A stretch of 16,775 nt of DNA from contig JAICHN010000061.1 in the NCBI GenBank assembly GCA_025924845.1, forward strand, positions 1 to 16,775, given 5' to 3'. A program made the position numbers and the translations under genes. Positions within the stretch are counted from its first letter, which is position 1; each line of letters starts with the position of its first letter. Below, piece after piece: positions 13,812 through 16,775 of this stretch. This stretch comes from Chloroflexota bacterium. Lineage in GTDB: Bacteria > Chloroflexota > UBA5177 > JANWHV01. The notes beneath the pieces are model-generated. The model was not told the DNA's origin. It saw only the letters and a list, made by a program, of their open reading frames with translations, and made no database searches.

Positions 13812-14773
13812 GTGCGCGGTCTCAGCAGACGGAAGAAGAGCACCGTGACTACGAGCATGCCTATAAAGAGCAGGGTGCCGATGGCCATGCCGTAGCCGAA
13901 CTCATTGTCCTGGAAGGCGGACGTGTACATATCCAGGCCAGGCACCATCGTCGCGTTGCCCGGTCCGCCGTTGGTAAGCAAGAAAATGGGGATGAAGTTC
14001 TGTACCATGGTGACGCCTGCGATCACGACCACGAAGCGAATCTGCGGGATGCTGAGTGGGATATCAATCCGGAAGACACGGCCAATGCTGGTCGTGCCAT
14101 CTATCCGCGCCGCGTCCTCGAGTTCGGAGGGGATCGCTTGCAGGCCCGCCAGGAAGACGAGAAACCCCAGTGAGGAAACCCAGGGAAAGCCAATCAATAG
14201 GATAGACAGCAGCGCCGTGTGGCTGCTGCTGAACCATTGGACGGGCGAGGCGGTGAAAAGGCTAAGCGCTGCATCGACCGGCCCATTGACCGGATTCAGC
14301 AGATAGGCCCACACGTCGATCAGCACCACCTGCGGGATGGCCAGGGGAATCACCAGCAAATACTTCACGCCGCCCGGAAGCCACCGGGTGGGCAGGGCGC
14401 GGATCAACTCGGCGCCCAGGAACGGAAACACCACCGAGATGAGCGTGCCGCCGCCCACCAGCAGCAGCAGGTTTTGCATCTCGACCCCGAAGATGGACGA
14501 CGTCACGTAATCCCGAAAGTTCCGTAGTCCCACGAAGGTGGGCGGCGAGAAGCCGTTCCAGTCGGTCAGCGAGCCCTCGATACTGCGCGCGGCCGGATAG
14601 TAGCTGAAGAGAATGACCAGGAGGAGACTCGGCGCGAAGAGGAGGTAGCGCAGTGCTCCCCGGAGCCGCCTGCGTTTCCTGGCCGCCGCTATCCGCGGCC
14701 TTCGCAGCGGCACCGCCCGCTCTCGTAGCCCGCTAACGGGGGCCGGTGACTCCGTGCCGGTCTGAATCTCCAT
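13808..14773 (-). CDS. Carbohydrate ABC transporter permease, MalF type (locus 2)
   Basis: 321 residues. A long basic cytoplasmic N-terminus, RRPRIAAARKRRRLRGALRY at 24-43, leads into about six membrane segments. The EAA loop is at ~216-240 (SELEDAARIDGTTSIGR then IDIPLS). GGPGNATMVPGLDMYTSAF near the C-terminus is the periplasmic loop usual before the last segment. The start at 14773 has AGGA four bases upstream. It lies 32 bp after the glycosidase stop and is followed by the MalG-type permease, so the three are one transcription unit. It differs clearly from the locus 1 permease in the N-terminal region and loops. Locus 2 is therefore a separate importer rather than a recent duplicate. Confidence 0.95.
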   Translation of the reverse strand: MEIQTGTESPAPVSGLRERAVPLRRPRIAAARKRRRLRGALRYLLFAPSLLLVILFSYYPAARSIEGSLTDWNGFSPPTFVGLRNFRDYVTSSIFGVEMQNLLLLVGGGTLISVVFPFLGAELIRALPTRWLPGGVKYLLVIPLAIPQVVLIDVWAYLLNPVNGPVDAALSLFTASPVQWFSSSHTALLSILLIGFPWVSSLGFLVFLAGLQAIPSELEDAARIDGTTSIGRVFRIDIPLSIPQIRFVVVIAGVTMVQNFIPIFLLTNGGPGNATMVPGLDMYTSAFQDNEFGYGMAIGTLLFIGMLVVTVLFFRLLRPRT

Positions 14774-14805
14774 CTTGTCCTTTGCCTGGCTAGTCGGGAG
14801 GCCGG

Positions 14806-16775
14806 TTAGTGGAGCGGGCCGGCGCCCACCCCGGCGGGCCGCAGGACCACCGGACCGAGCAAGCCGTTCCGTTCAAGCGCGTCGAGCAAGTCCGGACCAG
14901 TGGTCGGCCCAGTCTGAAAGTAGGGAAGTCGGCCCGCGTCGCCCACCGCGCGGGATGCTGCCCGCGTGTTCACGACCCGAACCTGAATGTTGTTTTCGCC
15001 GGGCTGGAGGTACGCGCCGATCCGCGCCCGATAGGGCTGCCACGGCCGTTCAGCTGCCTTATGCCCATTCACAAACACTTCGGCCACCGAGCCGACCACG
15101 CCGAGGTCCAACTCCCAGTCGGTAGCCGACTCGTCATTGGTCAGGGTGAAGGTCCGCTCATAGAGCATCGGCCCGCAATAGTATTGGAAGGCCGTACCGG
15201 TGATCGTGCCGAGCGGGGCCGAACTCCAGGCACACTGGAAGCGCGGATAGTCGGTAAGCACATGGCCGGGCGGATAGGCGAGCGCCGCCAGTGTCGTCCC
15301 CTCGGGAAGGGCGATGTCCCCATCGGCAACCGGTTCAACCGGCACGCCGTCCGCATAGGCCCGCATCCCGGCGATGAGGGGGACGCGCATGCTGGTCGCA
15401 CCTGGCGGTACATCAAGGCGGTACCAGGTCCAGCGATCGTTGCCGTGCTCCGATCCGGCGCCTGCCTCCCGCACATTGGCGATGGTGGTGAGGGGGCTGC
15501 CGTCCTCCTGACCCAACCGCAGCGTGAAACCCAACTGCCCGGTCGGGGTATGGATTCCCTTGGATACCTTCAGGAGGATCGTATTGACGCCGGGGCGCAA
15601 CTCAATCGGCTGCGTGATGCCGAAGCCTTCGCGCATCTCTATATAGAACGGATGATCGTGGTACTCCACGATCAGTTCGCCATTCAGCCACAGCTTCACG
15701 TTATTGTCCGCCACCACGATGAGCCGGCCGGATAGCCGTTCGGGCGCTTCAATGTAGGCCAGGGCATAACCGGTAATCCACGGTTGCTTTTCGGTCATGA
15801 AGGCGCTATCCAGGTCGATGATCCGACCGGGAGAGCTGACGAATTGCCAGGCCTTCCCATCGGGTAGATCGTGCCGATGCCGGTAGGGATCGGCGGGATT
15901 GGCCAGGTAGGCGTCTTCGGGCGCGGCGGCGGACGTGCAGCCGCGATGGTTGTCGTTCGCATAGGGACCGGCTACCCATACATTGCGTATGGTCAGCCGC
16001 TCGCGGGAGATCCAGGTGCGTGGCCAGAAGTGGTCGTTGTACTCCGGCAAGGCCCAGCCGCGCGATTCGCCTTCGGCCCGGCTTGCGGCGGTTTGTTCGC
16101 GGGCGTAGGGCGCGAGCACCTCGTTTTCGGGCTTGAAGCGCCACGAACCGCCCAGTACCTTTGCTTCGCCACGCCCCGCCAGGGCAGGCTGATCGGCGCG
16201 CGCTCCCTGGTCGGGGCCGGCGCTCCGCGGGGCCGGGCTGCCCTCGGCGCCGCCATCGAACACCAGATAGAACGCATCCCACGGCTCGATCCGGCAGTAG
16301 ACGCGGCCGGCGGTCGTTGCCGCGGACTCCACATACACCTCCTCGCGTTGCCCGGTGTCCGGTCGCCAGCACTGCACGTGGCCGCGGCCGTCGCAGCGCA
16401 CCCAGGCGTCGCCCTCCTGGTCCGAGTCGTTCACCACGAGGAAGACATCGCAATCGTCTACCTTACGATGACTATAGCGGATAGCCGGCTGGAGCGGGCT
16501 CTCGACCTGGAAATCCCGGCCGACCTTGGCATCCAGCACGGCGGCGACCCGATCGACCACGGTATCCTTCTCGTTGTCATCGACCAGGATACCCGGTGCA
16601 TCGGCGGCCTCGAACAGATCGTGCATGACGTCCCGCAACTCACTGTCGCCTACCCCCGCTTCCACCGAAGCGACGGCCCGCCGCCCTACCGCGATCACGA
16701 CTCCCCCCGCCCAGGCCCAGGCCAGCAACTTGTGCGCGGATTCCACGCTCAGGTAGGTCATGGGCGGCAGCACGA
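14806..16775 (-). CDS. GH106-like glycosidase, C-terminal part (5' end beyond window)
   Basis: About 656 codons are visible and the frame is open to the right edge. The first codons, VLPPMTYLSVESAHKLLAWAWAGG, are internal to a domain, so this is not a start. In order: a Rossmann/GATase-like segment (first ~80 residues), a beta-sandwich with IRYSHRKVDDCDVFLVVNDS and GHVQCWRPDTGQ, a sugar-binding sandwich with NNVKLWLNGELIVEYHD and RPGVNTILLKVSKG, and a C-terminal jelly-roll with VAEVFVNGHKAAERPW and LQPGENNIQVRVVNT. These match the distal half of GH106-type alpha-L-rhamnosidases and related large glycosyl hydrolases. The catalytic barrel would be upstream, outside the window, so activity cannot be judged. 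Just 32 bp separate it from the MalF-type permease, implying the importer and enzyme share a substrate, perhaps a rhamnoside. Confidence 0.72.
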   Translation of the reverse strand, partial: VLPPMTYLSVESAHKLLAWAWAGGVVIAVGRRAVASVEAGVGDSELRDVMHDLFEAADAPGILVDDNEKDTVVDRVAAVLDAKVGRDFQVESPLQPAIRYSHRKVDDCDVFLVVNDSDQEGDAWVRCDGRGHVQCWRPDTGQREEVYVESAATTAGRVYCRIEPWDAFYLVFDGGAEGSPAPRSAGPDQGARADQPALAGRGEAKVLGGSWRFKPENEVLAPYAREQTAASRAEGESRGWALPEYNDHFWPRTWISRERLTIRNVWVAGPYANDNHRGCTSAAAPEDAYLANPADPYRHRHDLPDGKAWQFVSSPGRIIDLDSAFMTEKQPWITGYALAYIEAPERLSGRLIVVADNNVKLWLNGELIVEYHDHPFYIEMREGFGITQPIELRPGVNTILLKVSKGIHTPTGQLGFTLRLGQEDGSPLTTIANVREAGAGSEHGNDRWTWYRLDVPPGATSMRVPLIAGMRAYADGVPVEPVADGDIALPEGTTLAALAYPPGHVLTDYPRFQCAWSSAPLGTITGTAFQYYCGPMLYERTFTLTNDESATDWELDLGVVGSVAEVFVNGHKAAERPWQPYRARIGAYLQPGENNIQVRVVNTRAASRAVGDAGRLPYFQTGPTTGPDLLDALERNGLLGPVVLRPAGVGAGPLH

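Noticed and set aside
1..16775. tRNA, rRNA, CRISPR array, insertion sequence or attachment site
   Set aside because: No tRNA-like cloverleaf, regularly spaced direct repeats, transposase-like frame or terminal inverted repeats were seen by eye; a covariance-model scan would be decisive for RNAs.

Overview
The window is GC-rich bacterial DNA, densely coded and mostly on the minus strand. It looks like a free-living, sugar-scavenging heterotroph. The gene mix suggests Chloroflexota (Actinomycetota or Armatimonadota are alternatives). That mix is a Tat-like secreted sugar-binding protein, DUF6259 and GH106-like glycosidases, a PhyH dioxygenase, a DUF899/DUF2182 operon and a protein with an LQRTVGNQAV-type tag. 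The assignment is an inference from gene content, since no rRNA or other taxonomic marker is present.

Left region (1-6904, all minus strand, transcribed right to left): a carbohydrate uptake and degradation locus. In transcription order it holds a phytanoyl-CoA dioxygenase-family protein, an extracellular sugar-binding protein, an intergenic hairpin, a MalF-type permease, a MalG-type permease, a large DUF6259 glycosidase-like protein, and the first ~50 codons of a probable GH36-like glycosidase cut by the window edge. A good promoter (TTGACA-17-TAAGAT) lies 115-143 bp upstream of the dioxygenase.

Middle region (7260-12771): first, a stand-alone 600-residue protein. Its N-terminal tag resembles those on proteins linked to extracellular contractile injection systems (eCIS), and its C-terminus carries an HNH-like Asp-His/Arg-Thr-Tyr-Gly pattern. 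Next is a compact minus-strand operon, SRPBCC (AHSA1-type) - ArsR regulator - DUF899 (frameshifted) - DUF2182 membrane protein. Its promoter is overlaid by two ATGCAA-N8-TTGCAT operators 41 bp apart. Divergent from it is a plus-strand NAD(P)-binding SDR/NmrA-like gene.

Right region (12787-16775, minus strand): part of a second carbohydrate locus. It holds the C-terminal ~650 residues of a GH106-like glycosidase (5' end outside the window), a MalF-type permease and a MalG-type permease.

Working together: each sugar locus pairs a two-permease ABC importer with its own large glycosidase, so oligosaccharides or glycosides are probably imported and then hydrolysed. No ABC ATPase is present, so both importers probably borrow a shared MsmK/UgpC-type ATPase encoded elsewhere. 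The second binding protein is probably just beyond the right edge. In both loci the gap between the MalF and MalG genes is filled by a short ORF overlapping its neighbours. The most noteworthy signals are the paired operators, the tagged nuclease-like protein and the bridging small ORFs. No tRNA, rRNA, CRISPR array or insertion sequence was seen.
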